NCBI GenBank assembly: GCA_028278425.1
Contig: JANQEJ010000252.1
Span: forward strand, 1 to 64,000
Length of the DNA: 64,000 bases
From: Planctomycetota bacterium
Lineage (GTDB): Bacteria; Planctomycetota; UBA1135; GCA-002686595
Direction of reading: 5' to 3'
In this document: positions 51,664-61,266 of the stretch, one piece after another
How positions within the stretch are numbered: the first letter of the stretch is position 1
How the letters are laid out: the number at the start of each line of letters is the position of its first letter
The notes under the pieces: generated by a model
What the model was told of the DNA's origin: nothing
Database searches by the model: none
Seen by the model: the letters and a program-made list of their open reading frames with translations, nothing else
Made by a program: the position numbers and the translations under genes

Positions 51664-53859
51664 ATGAGCTCGACCTCCAGAGCGCCGCGCCGGGTCGGCC
51701 TGGCCTTCCTCTTCGCGTTCGCGATGCTGTGGGCCGCGGTCTGGCTTCTCGCGCGATCGCGGAGCGAGGTGTCGGGCGTCGCGCGCGACCTCGGCGAGGA
51801 GAACCGGCGCTTCGCCGAGCGGCTGCGGGACTCGGAGGATCGCGTGCGCGAGCTCGCGCGTCGCGCACGGGAGGCCGAGAGCGCGGCTGGTGCGAGCGAC
51901 GCGGAGCGCGCGAACGCCGAGGCGGAGCGCGCGGCCGCGCGGCGCGAGCTCTTCCTCACGCACTTCGCCGCCGCGGAGAGGGCGTTGCGGGGCGGCCGCT
52001 TGGCCGAGGTCGAACGGCGGCTGGCCGCCATCCCCGAGGAGCACGCCGGGTGGGAGCAGGCGCACCTGCGGCTGCGGCTCGCGCTGGCGGTGCGGCGCGT
52101 CGAAGCGCACGACGACGAGGCGCTCGCGCTGGCGCGCTCCGCCGACGGACGGCGGCTCGCGTCGGGCTCGATCAGCGGCGAGGTGCGCGTCTGGTCGGCT
52201 GCGCTCGACGAGCTCGTGGCGCAGCTCGACGCGGAGGAGGAGGTGACGGCGCTGGCGCTCGACGCCGCCGGCGAGGTCGTCGCCGCGAGCAACGCGGACG
52301 GGGCGCTGATCGCGTGGTCGGTAGCGACGGGCGAGGAGCTCGCGCGCTGGAGCGGGGAGGACGAGCCGCTGGCGCTGGCGGTCCTCCCGGGCGGCGCGAG
52401 CGCGGTGGTCGGCTTCGAGGACGGCGCGGTCGGCTACTGGCCGTTTGGCGCCGAGCCCCGCTGGCTCGACGGGCACGACGACGACGTCACGTGCGTCGCG
52501 GTGTCGGCGAACGGCGAGCGGCTCGCGACGGGCTCCGACGACGAGACCGCGCGGATCTTCGGCGGGGCCGACTTCGGAGAGGTCCGGGTGCTGGAGGGGC
52601 ACACGGACTGGGTGCGCTGCGCCGCCTTTGACCCGGCCGGTGAGCGGCTGGCGACCGGCTCGGACGACGGGACCGTGCGGCTGTGGAACGCGGGCACGGG
52701 CGCCGAGCTCGAGGTCGTGGAGGCGGGTGAGGGCGACGGCGACACCGTGGTGAGCGTCGAGGCGGGAGCGGGCTCCGACCTCGCCTTCGTCACCTCCCTC
52801 GGGCAGGGGGCGCTGCAGCGCGGGCGCGAGGTGCAGCGCTTCGAGCTCCCGCTCGCGCGGTTCGAGTACGTGACGGCCGCGGTTCTCGTCGCGGGCGAGG
52901 GCCGCGTCGTCTTCGCAACGGGCGACGGGACTTTGCGCGCGTGGGAGCGCGAGCCCGCCGTCCCGTTCGCGCGGCTCGACACCGCGGACAGCGCGGTGCG
53001 GGCGCTCGCGGCGACGGTCGACGTCGTGGTCGCGGGGTGCTTCGAAGGGACCGTGCACGTGTTCGACGCGGTCACCGGCGAGCGCCGCCACGAGCTCGAC
53101 GGCCTGCAGGGCGGCGTGCTCTCGGTCGCGGTCACTCCGGACGGCCGCGTGGCCGCGTCCGGGGGACGCAACGGCACGACTTGCCTGTGGGACCTCGCGA
53201 CCGGTGAGCTACTGCGCGAGCTCGAGAGCACGGCGCGCGTCGCCTCGATCGCCCTCAACGAAGACGCGAGCCGCGTTCTTTGCGTCGGGCGCGACGGCAG
53301 TGCGGAGCTCTGGGACGCGACGAGCGGGACGCGCCTCTCCGAGTCGCCGGGGCCGCGTGGCATCGTCTTCGCCGCGGTCGCGGCGAGCGCGGCGGACCGC
53401 TTCGCCTGGGTCGGCGACGCGGGGACCTTGCGCGTGTGGGACGCGGCGAGCGGCGAGCGCCTGGCTGCGCTGCGCGACCGCGGCATGGGGCGCGTCGACG
53501 CCCTGGCGCTGAGCGTCGACGCGGCTCGCGCCGCGGTCGTGCAGGGCGGCTACCGGGCGGCCGTCTTCGACCTCGCCGCCGGCGTCGGGCTCGGACGCAT
53601 GGTCCAGAGCGGGCGCAGCATGCGCGTGCTCGCCTTCGACCCGAGCGGCGAGCGGCTCGTCACCGGCGGCTTCCGCGGAGCGCTCGCGGTCTGGGACTGC
53701 TCCTCGGGCGCGAAGCTGATCGAGCTCTCGGGCGGGACCGACACGATCCAGGCCGTCGCGTTCGCCCCGGACGGCTCGCGCATCCTCGTCGGCACCGCGG
53801 CGGGCGCCGTGCAGGTCTGGGAGAGCCGCGCGGAGGCGCTCGCGCTGCTCGATCGTTGA
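51664..53859 (+). CDS. Membrane-anchored WD40 propeller protein with coiled coil
   Basis: 731 aa from ATG 51664. A membrane helix (about residues 11-29, VGLAFLFAFAMLWAAVWLL) is followed by a charged coiled coil (about 40-115), then about twelve WD40 blades: 'GSISGEVRVWSAALDE', 'GSDDGTVRLWNAGTG', 'GGRNGTTCLWDLATG' and 'GGFRGALAVWDCSSG'. It resembles the propeller half of the kinase receptor at 37312-42060 without the kinase. Two propellers are likely. It probably acts as a scaffold at the membrane; partners unknown. The next gene follows after nine bases. Confidence 0.85.
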   Translation: MSSTSRAPRRVGLAFLFAFAMLWAAVWLLARSRSEVSGVARDLGEENRRFAERLRDSEDRVRELARRAREAESAAGASDAERANAEAERAAARRELFLTHFAAAERALRGGRLAEVERRLAAIPEEHAGWEQAHLRLRLALAVRRVEAHDDEALALARSADGRRLASGSISGEVRVWSAALDELVAQLDAEEEVTALALDAAGEVVAASNADGALIAWSVATGEELARWSGEDEPLALAVLPGGASAVVGFEDGAVGYWPFGAEPRWLDGHDDDVTCVAVSANGERLATGSDDETARIFGGADFGEVRVLEGHTDWVRCAAFDPAGERLATGSDDGTVRLWNAGTGAELEVVEAGEGDGDTVVSVEAGAGSDLAFVTSLGQGALQRGREVQRFELPLARFEYVTAAVLVAGEGRVVFATGDGTLRAWEREPAVPFARLDTADSAVRALAATVDVVVAGCFEGTVHVFDAVTGERRHELDGLQGGVLSVAVTPDGRVAASGGRNGTTCLWDLATGELLRELESTARVASIALNEDASRVLCVGRDGSAELWDATSGTRLSESPGPRGIVFAAVAASAADRFAWVGDAGTLRVWDAASGERLAALRDRGMGRVDALALSVDAARAAVVQGGYRAAVFDLAAGVGLGRMVQSGRSMRVLAFDPSGERLVTGGFRGALAVWDCSSGAKLIELSGGTDTIQAVAFAPDGSRILVGTAAGAVQVWESRAEALALLDR

Positions 53860-53868
53860 CCGATCACC

Positions 53869-54492
53869 GTGCGGCTCGACAATGGGCCCGTGTTCGAGCG
53901 TTCGCTCTCCTGGCTCGCCGTATTCGCGCTGCTCGCTTCCGCGGTGACTCTCGCGTGGGCCGCGCGCTCGGCGCAGGTCGAGCTGCCGCGCATCGCCATC
54001 GTGCCGGGAGCGCCGCTGGACGCCGTCGTCCCGAAGACCGCGCAGCCGGAGGTCGCGTCGGAGGCGGCGCCGTGGACCGTGCCGCCGGAGGGCCACACCG
54101 TCGACTTCGCCCGCTTCGGCTTCGACGACTACGACCCGCCCGAGCTGCGCGGCACGGGCTCCGAGGCGCTCGCCCCGGACGACTTCCCCGAGGCCGTGCG
54201 CGTGCTGCACGGCGCCGACGTCCGCGTCGCGGGCTACCCGCTGGTGGTGGGGCTGCACGAGCGGCGGGTCACGGAGGTGCTCTTGACGCGGTTCCCGCCG
54301 GGCTGCTGCTTCGGCAGCAGGCCCGTGTTCGACGAGTGGATCCAGGTGACTCTCGCCGAACCCCTCGAGCCGCGCGACGTCCCGCCGTCCGCCGTCGCGT
54401 TCGGGCGGCTCGACGTGGGCGAGGAGCTCGACGAGGAGGGCTTCCCGACGAGCCTCTACCGGATGACCGGCGCGAAGCTCGAGGACCGCTGA
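53869..54492 (+). CDS. DUF3299-like anchored protein
   Basis: 207 aa from GTG 53869; GTG 53890 is an alternative. The N-terminal helix 'SLSWLAVFALLASAVTLAWA' is a signal or anchor. The C-terminal half reads 'VLHGADVRVAGYPLVVGLHE', then 'VTEVLLTRFPPGCCFGSRPV', then 'EWIQVTL', then 'VAFGRLDVGEELDEEGFPTS'. This is the pattern of DUF3299, small periplasmic proteins with a conserved CC pair, often beside ABC transporter or lipoprotein-release genes. No transporter is adjacent here. Only nine bases separate it from the WD40 gene, so the two are probably cotranscribed. Confidence 0.75.
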   Translation: MRLDNGPVFERSLSWLAVFALLASAVTLAWAARSAQVELPRIAIVPGAPLDAVVPKTAQPEVASEAAPWTVPPEGHTVDFARFGFDDYDPPELRGTGSEALAPDDFPEAVRVLHGADVRVAGYPLVVGLHERRVTEVLLTRFPPGCCFGSRPVFDEWIQVTLAEPLEPRDVPPSAVAFGRLDVGEELDEEGFPTSLYRMTGAKLEDR

Positions 54493-55177
54493 GGAGCGTT
54501 GTTCGAGATCGGTAGAGCGCGGAAGGCGTTCGAGACCTTGCGGCGGCTCAGGATGGTGGGGTAGGGGAGCACAGTTGTGGCGCCGCACGAGGGCCGGTCG
54601 CTCAACGGCACTGCGGAGACCGCGATTAGGGTGCCGATCTCAGAGCACGAGCTGAGCAGGCTCGGCGTTGCTCACGAAGATCACAACGCCCGCCCTCCCC
54701 GGAATCGACGTTCACTGGCAAGCGCTGGTCGGCGCGCCGCTCCACCTCACGAATCGCACGGCGACGCGGGTCTTCGACCTGGACTGAGCGAAGCCGCGGT
54801 CAGGCTATTCCTACGGGATCGCTCCCGGCGTGGCCGTATCGCAGAGGGAGATGCACGACAACGGCAGGGTAGCGAGTTGCGGTCGCTTCGGGGGGTCGCC
54901 GCCGCGATCCAGGGGGCCAGGGGTACAGTCGAGAGCGTTGGCCAACCCGAAGGCGAGCGGCGCCAAGGAGTAGGCGCACCCTGGGTGCAGCTCGGCTTCC
55001 CACCAAGGTGCAGTCGTTCGGAATCGGAATGGAAGAGGGGGGCTCCGGGACGGAATTGAGCTGCAGGAGCGGCCCCACGTAGGCTGCCACGCAGGGCTAG
55101 GAGAAGCAGCGCATGCGCTATGCGGGGCTGGTCGCCGGAGATCGTGCGCCGGCTCTGAGGGACATAAGGTCCGGTGG
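54493..55177. other. Long intergenic stretch with one gene remnant
   Basis: 685 bases without an intact gene. Only the decayed module at 54577-54787 is recognisable. From 54788 to 55177 I see nothing: no convincing reading frame, repeat or RNA gene. Confidence 0.5.
54577..54787 (+). pseudogene. Frameshifted C-terminal remnant of a secreted protein
   Basis: In one frame 54601-54665 reads 'SLNGTAETAIRVPISEHELS'. In the next frame 54671-54787 reads 'LTKITTPALPGIDVHWQALV', then 'GAPLHLTNRTATRVFDLD' and stop. Put together they match the final strands of the recurrent planctomycetal module ('G.A...I.VPIP....GI.V..Q..V.....LTN'). A single frameshift near 54668 separates the parts, and nothing upstream belongs to the gene. 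Confidence 0.45.
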
Positions 55178-56485
55178 TTACCCCGCGCTAGGCGACTGAG
55201 CCTCGCTAGAGCTTCCGGCTACCTTTACTCGGAACCCCTTCTTGTCCTGCGATACCTCCCGGACGTTGGGGAGATGGGCAATGAGTTCAGCCATCGGATG
55301 GTCAGGTTGCATATCGGTTTCCCGACTCACCGAGAAGAGGCCTCGGCTAAGCGATGAGAGCACTTCGGGAGGGAAGGGGGAAGCTTGGTTGTCTTTGCTC
55401 CACTCGAAGAGCAACTCCACAAGCCACGCGGCGCGCGTGAAGTCCTCGTCCAGAGCTTGCACGGCGATCTCGGCTTGCGCGTGACTGCGGAACCACGCGT
55501 TGAGCCATCGCAGGTAGTAGACAAGTGTGGATCCGAATACGAGTGCGCCCGTTATGGTAAGGCTCAGGTTCCGAGTCGTTGCGATGTGGACGCCTGCGTC
55601 ATCGAGGGATGCCGTCCAGCCCATTCCAATCGCGTAAAGCGTGGCGCCGGCAGCCATCGCAACCAGGCAGACAGCGTGAATGGGCCAGCGCTTTCTGTTC
55701 GTCCTCGGAGAGTGGCTAAACGACCTGTGCTTCTGCAGGATCGCGGACAGGTTCTTCTGGTGCTCGCGGCGGACGTGCATGCGCTCGCGGTCATCGAGGT
55801 CTTTCTTCTTCTGGTTGAGCCGCTCCTCATCCTCCTCGAGCGCCTTGGAACGCACTTGGTGAGCCTTGTCGAGTTCTGCCTCCTTGGCGGCAAAGGACTC
55901 CTGAGCTTCCTTGATGCGATCTTGCGCTCGTTGCTCCGCCTCAACAATTGCGTCCCGAAGCCGCTCGTGGCCTTGCAACAGCTCTGCCTTCTCCTCGGCG
56001 AAGAGCTTGCTCTGCTGCCTGTGAAACTCAGCGAGTTCCTCAGGCAAACCCTGGAACCGCTCGAACGTGTAGTCAATCGCCTCGAAGTGCGATCGGAAAG
56101 CGGCCACGATGCCCTCGTACTCTTTCCCCTGCGACCGGTTCTGAACGATGTCGATCTGATAGGCGAAGTGGCCGCTCTTTGGGGCGAGACTGATTTCGCA
56201 CATGGCCTGGTTGCCGCCATGTACCCACTTGCAGTTGAGCCTCACCACCCGTTCGAACGCGTCGCTCGTCACTCGTTTGACAATGGCCTCAGCGGGGTCC
56301 GGAAGTTCCCCTCCTGTCGACTTTAGGTTGAGGTTGTCCGAGCACAGGTTTGTCGCCACCGTTACCGCTGCGGGTCCGCCCTTGACAGCCGCATTCGCCT
56401 TGACGCTGGCAAGCAGGAACCGCCGTATCAGGTCCGCCGCAGCAGCTCCCTTGACGTCGAAGGTGATGTTGTTGTTCAAGCCCAT
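55178..56485 (-). CDS. Unknown coiled-coil membrane protein in less GC-rich DNA
   Basis: 435 aa from ATG 56485 with 'aggggac' upstream; the frame is open further but that part is unlike protein. Residues 1-145 form a small mixed domain ('ITFDVKGAAAADLIRRFLLA'). Residues 150-245 are a strong coiled coil rich in E, K, R and A. Two membrane helices lie at about 269-289 and 306-327. A cytoplasmic helical tail ends the protein. Base use is more AT-rich than around it. The gene lies between a 685-base gap and a tRNA-Asn gene whose 3' end faces it, a common place for acquired DNA. No family recognised; the layout would suit a sensor-plus-membrane-effector but that is a guess. Confidence 0.75.
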   Translation of the reverse strand: MGLNNNITFDVKGAAAADLIRRFLLASVKANAAVKGGPAAVTVATNLCSDNLNLKSTGGELPDPAEAIVKRVTSDAFERVVRLNCKWVHGGNQAMCEISLAPKSGHFAYQIDIVQNRSQGKEYEGIVAAFRSHFEAIDYTFERFQGLPEELAEFHRQQSKLFAEEKAELLQGHERLRDAIVEAEQRAQDRIKEAQESFAAKEAELDKAHQVRSKALEEDEERLNQKKKDLDDRERMHVRREHQKNLSAILQKHRSFSHSPRTNRKRWPIHAVCLVAMAAGATLYAIGMGWTASLDDAGVHIATTRNLSLTITGALVFGSTLVYYLRWLNAWFRSHAQAEIAVQALDEDFTRAAWLVELLFEWSKDNQASPFPPEVLSSLSRGLFSVSRETDMQPDHPMAELIAHLPNVREVSQDKKGFRVKVAGSSSEAQSPSAG

Positions 56486-57068
56486 GAAGAATGTCCCCTC
56501 TGCCAATTGCCAGCTGGCGCGAGAAGGACCCCTTTTGCCGAACGTCGGGCCGGAATTCCACTCCCTGTTACCACGGGCCGCCGCGTTCCACCCGGGGGCG
56601 CGCGGGAATGGCTCGTTGTCAACTCCCACGTCGATCCAGAAGGCGCTACCGCTCCAAGAGCTAGCTCAGCCTGATCGGATCCGGGGCTGTTCCAGGCGAT
56701 GGGGGTAGTGACGCCGGAACTCGATGTCAGGGGAGCCTAGTGGCCGACCTAGGCGCAGACAGGGCCCTTTGCAGTAGCGAGCAATCCTCGCACACGATCG
56801 TCCGGCAGCGGAGTCAATCAGTCCGCGGCTCGCCCCGTGTCTGCCGGAGAGTTCGCGCGCAAGTCGGGGCCACTACCGATCCCGTCCGGCCGCGCTCATG
56901 CTCTGTCCTTCGACCCCGGGGCACCCAGCGAATCTCCCGCAAGCTGCTAGCCACTCCGCACACGAGTTCGACACCGCGTTCCTGGCCCCCCCGGAACCGC
57001 ATGCTACTGCGCCCCTACCCCTCTCGCCGTCAACCGATTAGGGACCCGGTTCGCACCAGGCCTGAGGC
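56486..57068. other. Intergenic region between accessory gene and tRNA
   Basis: 583 bases with no supportable gene on either strand. I looked for a repeat of the tRNA 3' end that would mark an integration site and found none in this stretch. The leader and promoter of the coiled-coil gene must lie here. Confidence 0.5.
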
Positions 57069-57144
57069 TGGCTCCCCGAGTAGGACTCGAACCTACGACA
57101 AACCGGTTAACAGCCGGTTGCTCTACCAACTGAGCTATCGGGGA
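57069..57144 (-). tRNA. tRNA-Asn (anticodon GTT), CCA encoded
   Basis: The minus strand folds as a full cloverleaf. The acceptor stem is TCCCCGA/TCGGGGA, the D arm GCTC-AGTTGGTA-GAGC, and the anticodon arm ACCGG-CTGTTAA-CCGGT with anticodon GTT. A five-base variable loop precedes the T arm GTAGG-TTCGAGT-CCTAC. A discriminator G is followed by an encoded CCA. Confidence 0.97.
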
Positions 57145-57271
57145 TCGGGGCGAACAGGCTAGCGCCGGGCCGGAGCGTGTCAAGCGTCCCCGATGCGGGA
57201 CCGGAGGAGGCGAGCGGACGGCGACCCGCGGCCTCCCCGGGTTGGCAAGCCCCCGTCCGCTCAACGAAGCC

Positions 57272-58843
57272 TTAGAGCCAGAGAATCGATTCCTCGTTCG
57301 TCTCGATCGCCTGGTTCATCGCGTCCAGCGAGAACGTCTTCGCCAGCACCGTGATCCCTCCCCCGGGGATCTGCACCGACCCGCCGATGAGCCACAGCCC
57401 GTTCGACGGGAAGGCCGGCAGGGTGTCGACTTTCACCGGCTGGGGGAAGAAGAGGAAGAGAAGCGCGGGCTTCCCCGGTGTCCCGCCGCACGTGGTGATC
57501 GTCACCGGCGTCCCGACGCTCCAGGTCTTCGGCTCCACGTCGAGCGCCAGGATCGGCACGTCGAAGGTGTACGCCGAGCCCGCGTTCGTCCCCATCTCGT
57601 CGTCGTGGAAGGCGCCGGCGACGACGCGGTTGCCGCTGACCGCGATCGCGTCGAAGAACGCGAAGTTCTGACTGTCCTCGGGGTCGTTCGGCACGAGCTT
57701 CATCTCCTGCACCCACGCCGGGGATCCGGCGAGACCGACGTCGCGGTAGACGTAGCCGGCGCCGGCGTCGCTCTTGCCCGAGTGGGTGTCGCGGCCGGCG
57801 CCCACCGCGACGAGCGGAGCGTCGATCGACACGGAAGAGCCGAACGCGGCCGTCGTCGTGCCGTCGGCGGCGACCAGGATGACCTCCTCGTTCCACGTCA
57901 TCGCGCCGGGGTCGTAGCGAAACGCGTAGGCCGCGCCGGCCTGGACGACGCCGCCAACGCCGAGTGCGTTCGGCGCCCCGACCACCGCGAGGTCGCCCTG
58001 GATCTCCGCGCTGGACCCGAAGAAGTCGTTCGCCGCCGTGTTGCTCCCGACGAGCTTCTGCTCCTCGCTCCACGCCATCGCCCCCGGGTCGTACCGGAAG
58101 ACCCACGCGGTGCCGCTGCCCGAGCCCGCGTCGTCGTCGAGGCTCGCTCCGACGACGATCGTGTCGCCGCTGACGTCCACGTCGACGCCGAAGGTGTCGC
58201 CCGCTCCCGGCGTGCTCGGGACGAGCTTCGCCTCCTGGTTCCACGTCATCCCGCCCGCGTCGTAGCGGTACACGTAGGCGGCGCCGGCGTCACCGCCGAC
58301 CGGCTCGTCGCGGAAGAACGCGCCGACGACGATCACGTCGCCGTCGATGGCGACCGCGTTGCCGAAGCGGTCTTGCGGAAGCCCGTCGGAGGCGGTCAGC
58401 CGCGCCTCCTGGTTCCACATCATCATGCCGGGGTCGTAGCGGTAGACGTAGACCGCGCCGGCGAGCGGAGTCATACCCGCGCCGACGTCGAGCGTCGCCG
58501 AGGCGACGGCGACGTCGCCCTGGATCGCGACGCCGCTCCCGAAGAACGCGCCCGCCTTGCGCGTCATAGGCAGGAGCTTCTGCTCCTCGACCCAGAGCGA
58601 GAGGCCGGCGTCGTACCGGAACACGTAGGCCGCGCCGGCGGAGTCCCCCGGCATGTCGTCCTCGCCGTTCGCGCCGACGATCGCGACGTCGCCGTCCGAG
58701 TCGATCGAGGTGCCGAAGAGATCGAGGTTCTCCGCGTCGGAGGCGAAGAACTCGTCGGTGTCCGACGACTCGAAGCGGCACTGGGTGACCTGAGCGTAGG
58801 CGGTCCCGCTGAGGAGCGTGACCGCGCCGAAGAGCTTCCACAT
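57272..58843 (-). CDS. Secreted FG-GAP repeat protein
   Basis: 523 aa from ATG 58843, signal peptide MWKLFGAVTLLSGTAYAQ. Seven blades carry the FG-GAP_2 pattern: 'FGTSIDSDGDVAIVGA', then 'GAAYVFRYDAGLSLWVEEQK', and so on ('FGNAVAIDGDVIVVGAFF', 'FGVDVDVSGDTIVVGAS', 'FGSSAEIQGDLAVVGAP'). Each blade pairs an 'F-G-x-x-V-x-x-x-G-D' strand with a 'YVYRYD' strand, giving one complete propeller. The C-terminal 100 residues (from 'LALDVEPKTWSVGTPVTITT') form a beta module that differs from the one in other genes here. This propeller type is distinct from the calcium-loop VCBS proteins at 9.7-35.7 kb. Confidence 0.85.
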   Translation of the reverse strand: MWKLFGAVTLLSGTAYAQVTQCRFESSDTDEFFASDAENLDLFGTSIDSDGDVAIVGANGEDDMPGDSAGAAYVFRYDAGLSLWVEEQKLLPMTRKAGAFFGSGVAIQGDVAVASATLDVGAGMTPLAGAVYVYRYDPGMMMWNQEARLTASDGLPQDRFGNAVAIDGDVIVVGAFFRDEPVGGDAGAAYVYRYDAGGMTWNQEAKLVPSTPGAGDTFGVDVDVSGDTIVVGASLDDDAGSGSGTAWVFRYDPGAMAWSEEQKLVGSNTAANDFFGSSAEIQGDLAVVGAPNALGVGGVVQAGAAYAFRYDPGAMTWNEEVILVAADGTTTAAFGSSVSIDAPLVAVGAGRDTHSGKSDAGAGYVYRDVGLAGSPAWVQEMKLVPNDPEDSQNFAFFDAIAVSGNRVVAGAFHDDEMGTNAGSAYTFDVPILALDVEPKTWSVGTPVTITTCGGTPGKPALLFLFFPQPVKVDTLPAFPSNGLWLIGGSVQIPGGGITVLAKTFSLDAMNQAIETNEESILWL

Positions 58844-58956
58844 GGTCTGGTTCCTTCCTGGATGTCAGAGCGAGGGGAGGGCGGAAGGTGCTCTTCCCGG
58901 GAAGGCCGGACGGTTTGGGGATCTCGCGGAAAAACGGCTCGGGTCGCCAAGCGCGC

Positions 58957-61266
58957 TCAGCGCGGCACGTAGCGCGCCGTGCGCGTCCGGCTGCGGGCCG
59001 CGGGGGCGCCGCCCTCGTGATGGAGCGTTACCCGCCACGCAAAGGTCGCGCTGGTGAGCTCGCCGCCGGCGAGCACGGGCAGGATGCGGTCGCGCACGAG
59101 CTGGTTCCAGGGGGCGCCGCTCGCGGGGTCGACGAGCGTCGGGGCGTCGCCGAGGAGGTGGACGAAGTGCGGGACGAGCTCGATCACACCGAGCTCCGGC
59201 GCCACCGGGAAGTCGGAGTACAGCGTGACGCTCTGCGCCTTGAGGGTGAACACGAGCTCGAGCCGCGCGAAGGCGGTGCCACGCCACCCGCCGCGCAGGG
59301 CGTCGGGGCGCCGCAGGCGGAACGCCGGGCCCTCCGTGGCTTCGGGATCGGCGACGAAGGTCTCGCCCTCCCGCGGGGCGACCGCGGTGAGCTCGGGCAG
59401 CGACGCGCGCACGCGGAGCTCGGCCGCCGGAGGCTGGCCCGCGCCCTCCCAGACGATGCGCTCCACCGGCGCGCCGAAGCGGAACGGCAGCGCCCGGGGG
59501 AACTCGACGCCGACGCGCCGTTCGTCGCCGCCGGGGTCGGAGAGCGCCAAAGGCCAGCTTCGCCCGTCCTGCTCGACGCGGAACGTGCCCTTCACCGCGG
59601 CACCGGATTCGACGTCGAGCTCGAACGCGCCGAGCGCGTGCGCCGGGACGGGCGACGACGCGACCCACGCGTCGCCCTGCAGCGCGAAGACCGGCGGCGG
59701 ACCCTGGAGCGCTGGCCGGATCGGCGCGGCGAGCCGCGGCAGCCGGCGCGCGCGGTTCGCCTGGCCCGACGTCCCGTCTTCCGGCGGCACCGGGTTCCAG
59801 TCCGCGTCGAGCTCGGGGCCGAGGAAGCACACGTCGCGGTCCGTCAGGTCGAGCTCCGCGATCGCGGCGCGCATTTGCTGCGCGTCGACGAACGTCCGAA
59901 TCTCGAGGCGTCGCTCCTCGGTGAACGGCGGCGCGTGCGAGCGAGCCAGGTACGGCCCCATGCTCGGCATCCCCGCGAAACCGGCGTCCGGAACGATCGC
60001 GAAGAGGAGCAGCTCGCGCCCGGGACGCTCGCGCTCCTGCTCGTTCGCGAGGCCGTCGAGCAACGCGCGGATCGCGCGGAGCTCGTCGCCGTGCAGGCGT
60101 TCGGTGTGCGCGACGTGCCGGTTGCCGTCGATCAGGAAGACCGCGAGGAAACCGAGCCCGACGGCGCCGAGCCACAGCCGCTCGCGCAGGAGCGCCGCGC
60201 ACGCGATCCCGAGCCCCGCCATCGCCGCCGCCATCGGCAGGTAGGCGGTGCGCGAGAACACGTTGGTCACCGAGCCGTCGTAGAGCACGGCGGGCGGCAG
60301 GATGCAGGGGCCGAGCGCGAGCAGGCACACCGCGAGCGGCTTGCGCCACGGCCGCGCGAATCCGAGCGCCAACGCGACGACCCCGCCGCAGACGAGCGCG
60401 GCGATCCACCAGGGCGGCCAGCCGAGGAGCGCGAAGAGCGGCTCCTCGCCGAGGAAGAGCGGATCGCGGTTCCACGGATAGAGCGCCTGTCCGAAGGCCT
60501 GGAAGCCGCCGGGGAGCATGGCGAACGCTTCGCCGACGGACGGCGTCACCTTCTCCTCGTAGCGCAGGTGCCGCGTGCCGAGGAAGAGGGTGCGCGAGAC
60601 GAGCCCCGCTCCGACGGCGACGGCGAAGACGAGGGTCTCCGCGGCGATGCGCTTCCACGCGCGCGCCGTCAGCGCGACGACGACGAAGGCCGCCACCGGG
60701 ACGACGATCGCCGGCGCCTTGGTGATGATCGCGAGATAGAAACAAAGCGCGCCGAGCGAGCGCCGGATCCACGCGCCGCGGCTCTTGGCGTCGCGGGCGT
60801 CGAGCATCAGCCCGAGCCCGAGCACGCCGAAGAGCGTGTAGAGCAAGCTCGACCAGGCCGCCGTCCAGCTCACCGCCTGCATCGCGCCGGCGGCGACGCC
60901 GAAGAAGCAGCCGGCGAGCGCGCCCGCGAGCGGCATCCGCGCGTGCCGCGCGACCAGGCGCGCGAGCAGGAGCGCCACCGTCGTGTGCAGGACGAGCCCG
61001 AAGACGTGGAACGGCACGGGCGACAGGGGCTCGGTCGCGAAGAGGTGCACGAAGGCCCAGGCGAGCCACATCGGCACGCGCATCATGAAGGGCGGGATGT
61101 CCGCGTCGCGGTACTCCTCGACGTGCCCGAAGAGCGCCCACGGGTCGGCGACCAGCAGGAAGTCGTCGAGCTGGAACGGCAGCGTCAGGATCCATGCCTG
61201 CGACACGATCGCGCACACCGCGATCGCGAAGACGCCCCGGCGGGTGAGGCCGCGCTCCTCCCTCAC
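58957..61266 (-). CDS. Polytopic membrane protein, glycosyltransferase-C-like, with C-terminal beta domain
   Basis: 769 aa from GTG 61266, which overlaps the stop of the upstream methyltransferase gene. About eleven hydrophobic segments fill residues 10-400. The first loop has an acidic motif right after helix one ('LPFQLDDFLLVAD'), as in GT-C glycosyltransferases that use lipid-linked sugars. The last 350 residues are soluble and beta-rich ('GAVKGTF'-like strands near 'SGAAVKGTFRVEQDG'). It is the last gene of an operon with a family 2 glycosyltransferase, a methyltransferase and a GT39-like protein, so a role in envelope glycosylation is likely. The exact donor and acceptor are unknown. Confidence 0.7.
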   Translation of the reverse strand: MREERGLTRRGVFAIAVCAIVSQAWILTLPFQLDDFLLVADPWALFGHVEEYRDADIPPFMMRVPMWLAWAFVHLFATEPLSPVPFHVFGLVLHTTVALLLARLVARHARMPLAGALAGCFFGVAAGAMQAVSWTAAWSSLLYTLFGVLGLGLMLDARDAKSRGAWIRRSLGALCFYLAIITKAPAIVVPVAAFVVVALTARAWKRIAAETLVFAVAVGAGLVSRTLFLGTRHLRYEEKVTPSVGEAFAMLPGGFQAFGQALYPWNRDPLFLGEEPLFALLGWPPWWIAALVCGGVVALALGFARPWRKPLAVCLLALGPCILPPAVLYDGSVTNVFSRTAYLPMAAAMAGLGIACAALLRERLWLGAVGLGFLAVFLIDGNRHVAHTERLHGDELRAIRALLDGLANEQERERPGRELLLFAIVPDAGFAGMPSMGPYLARSHAPPFTEERRLEIRTFVDAQQMRAAIAELDLTDRDVCFLGPELDADWNPVPPEDGTSGQANRARRLPRLAAPIRPALQGPPPVFALQGDAWVASSPVPAHALGAFELDVESGAAVKGTFRVEQDGRSWPLALSDPGGDERRVGVEFPRALPFRFGAPVERIVWEGAGQPPAAELRVRASLPELTAVAPREGETFVADPEATEGPAFRLRRPDALRGGWRGTAFARLELVFTLKAQSVTLYSDFPVAPELGVIELVPHFVHLLGDAPTLVDPASGAPWNQLVRDRILPVLAGGELTSATFAWRVTLHHEGGAPAARSRTRTARYVPR

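Noticed and set aside
55178-57144. Integrated element with att sites at the tRNA
   Set aside because: I found no second copy of the tRNA 3' sequence and no integrase in the window, so only the circumstantial signs are reported.
56740-57162. Plus-strand frame across the tRNA
   Set aside because: Part of it is a translation of the antisense of the tRNA gene; the rest shows no protein character.
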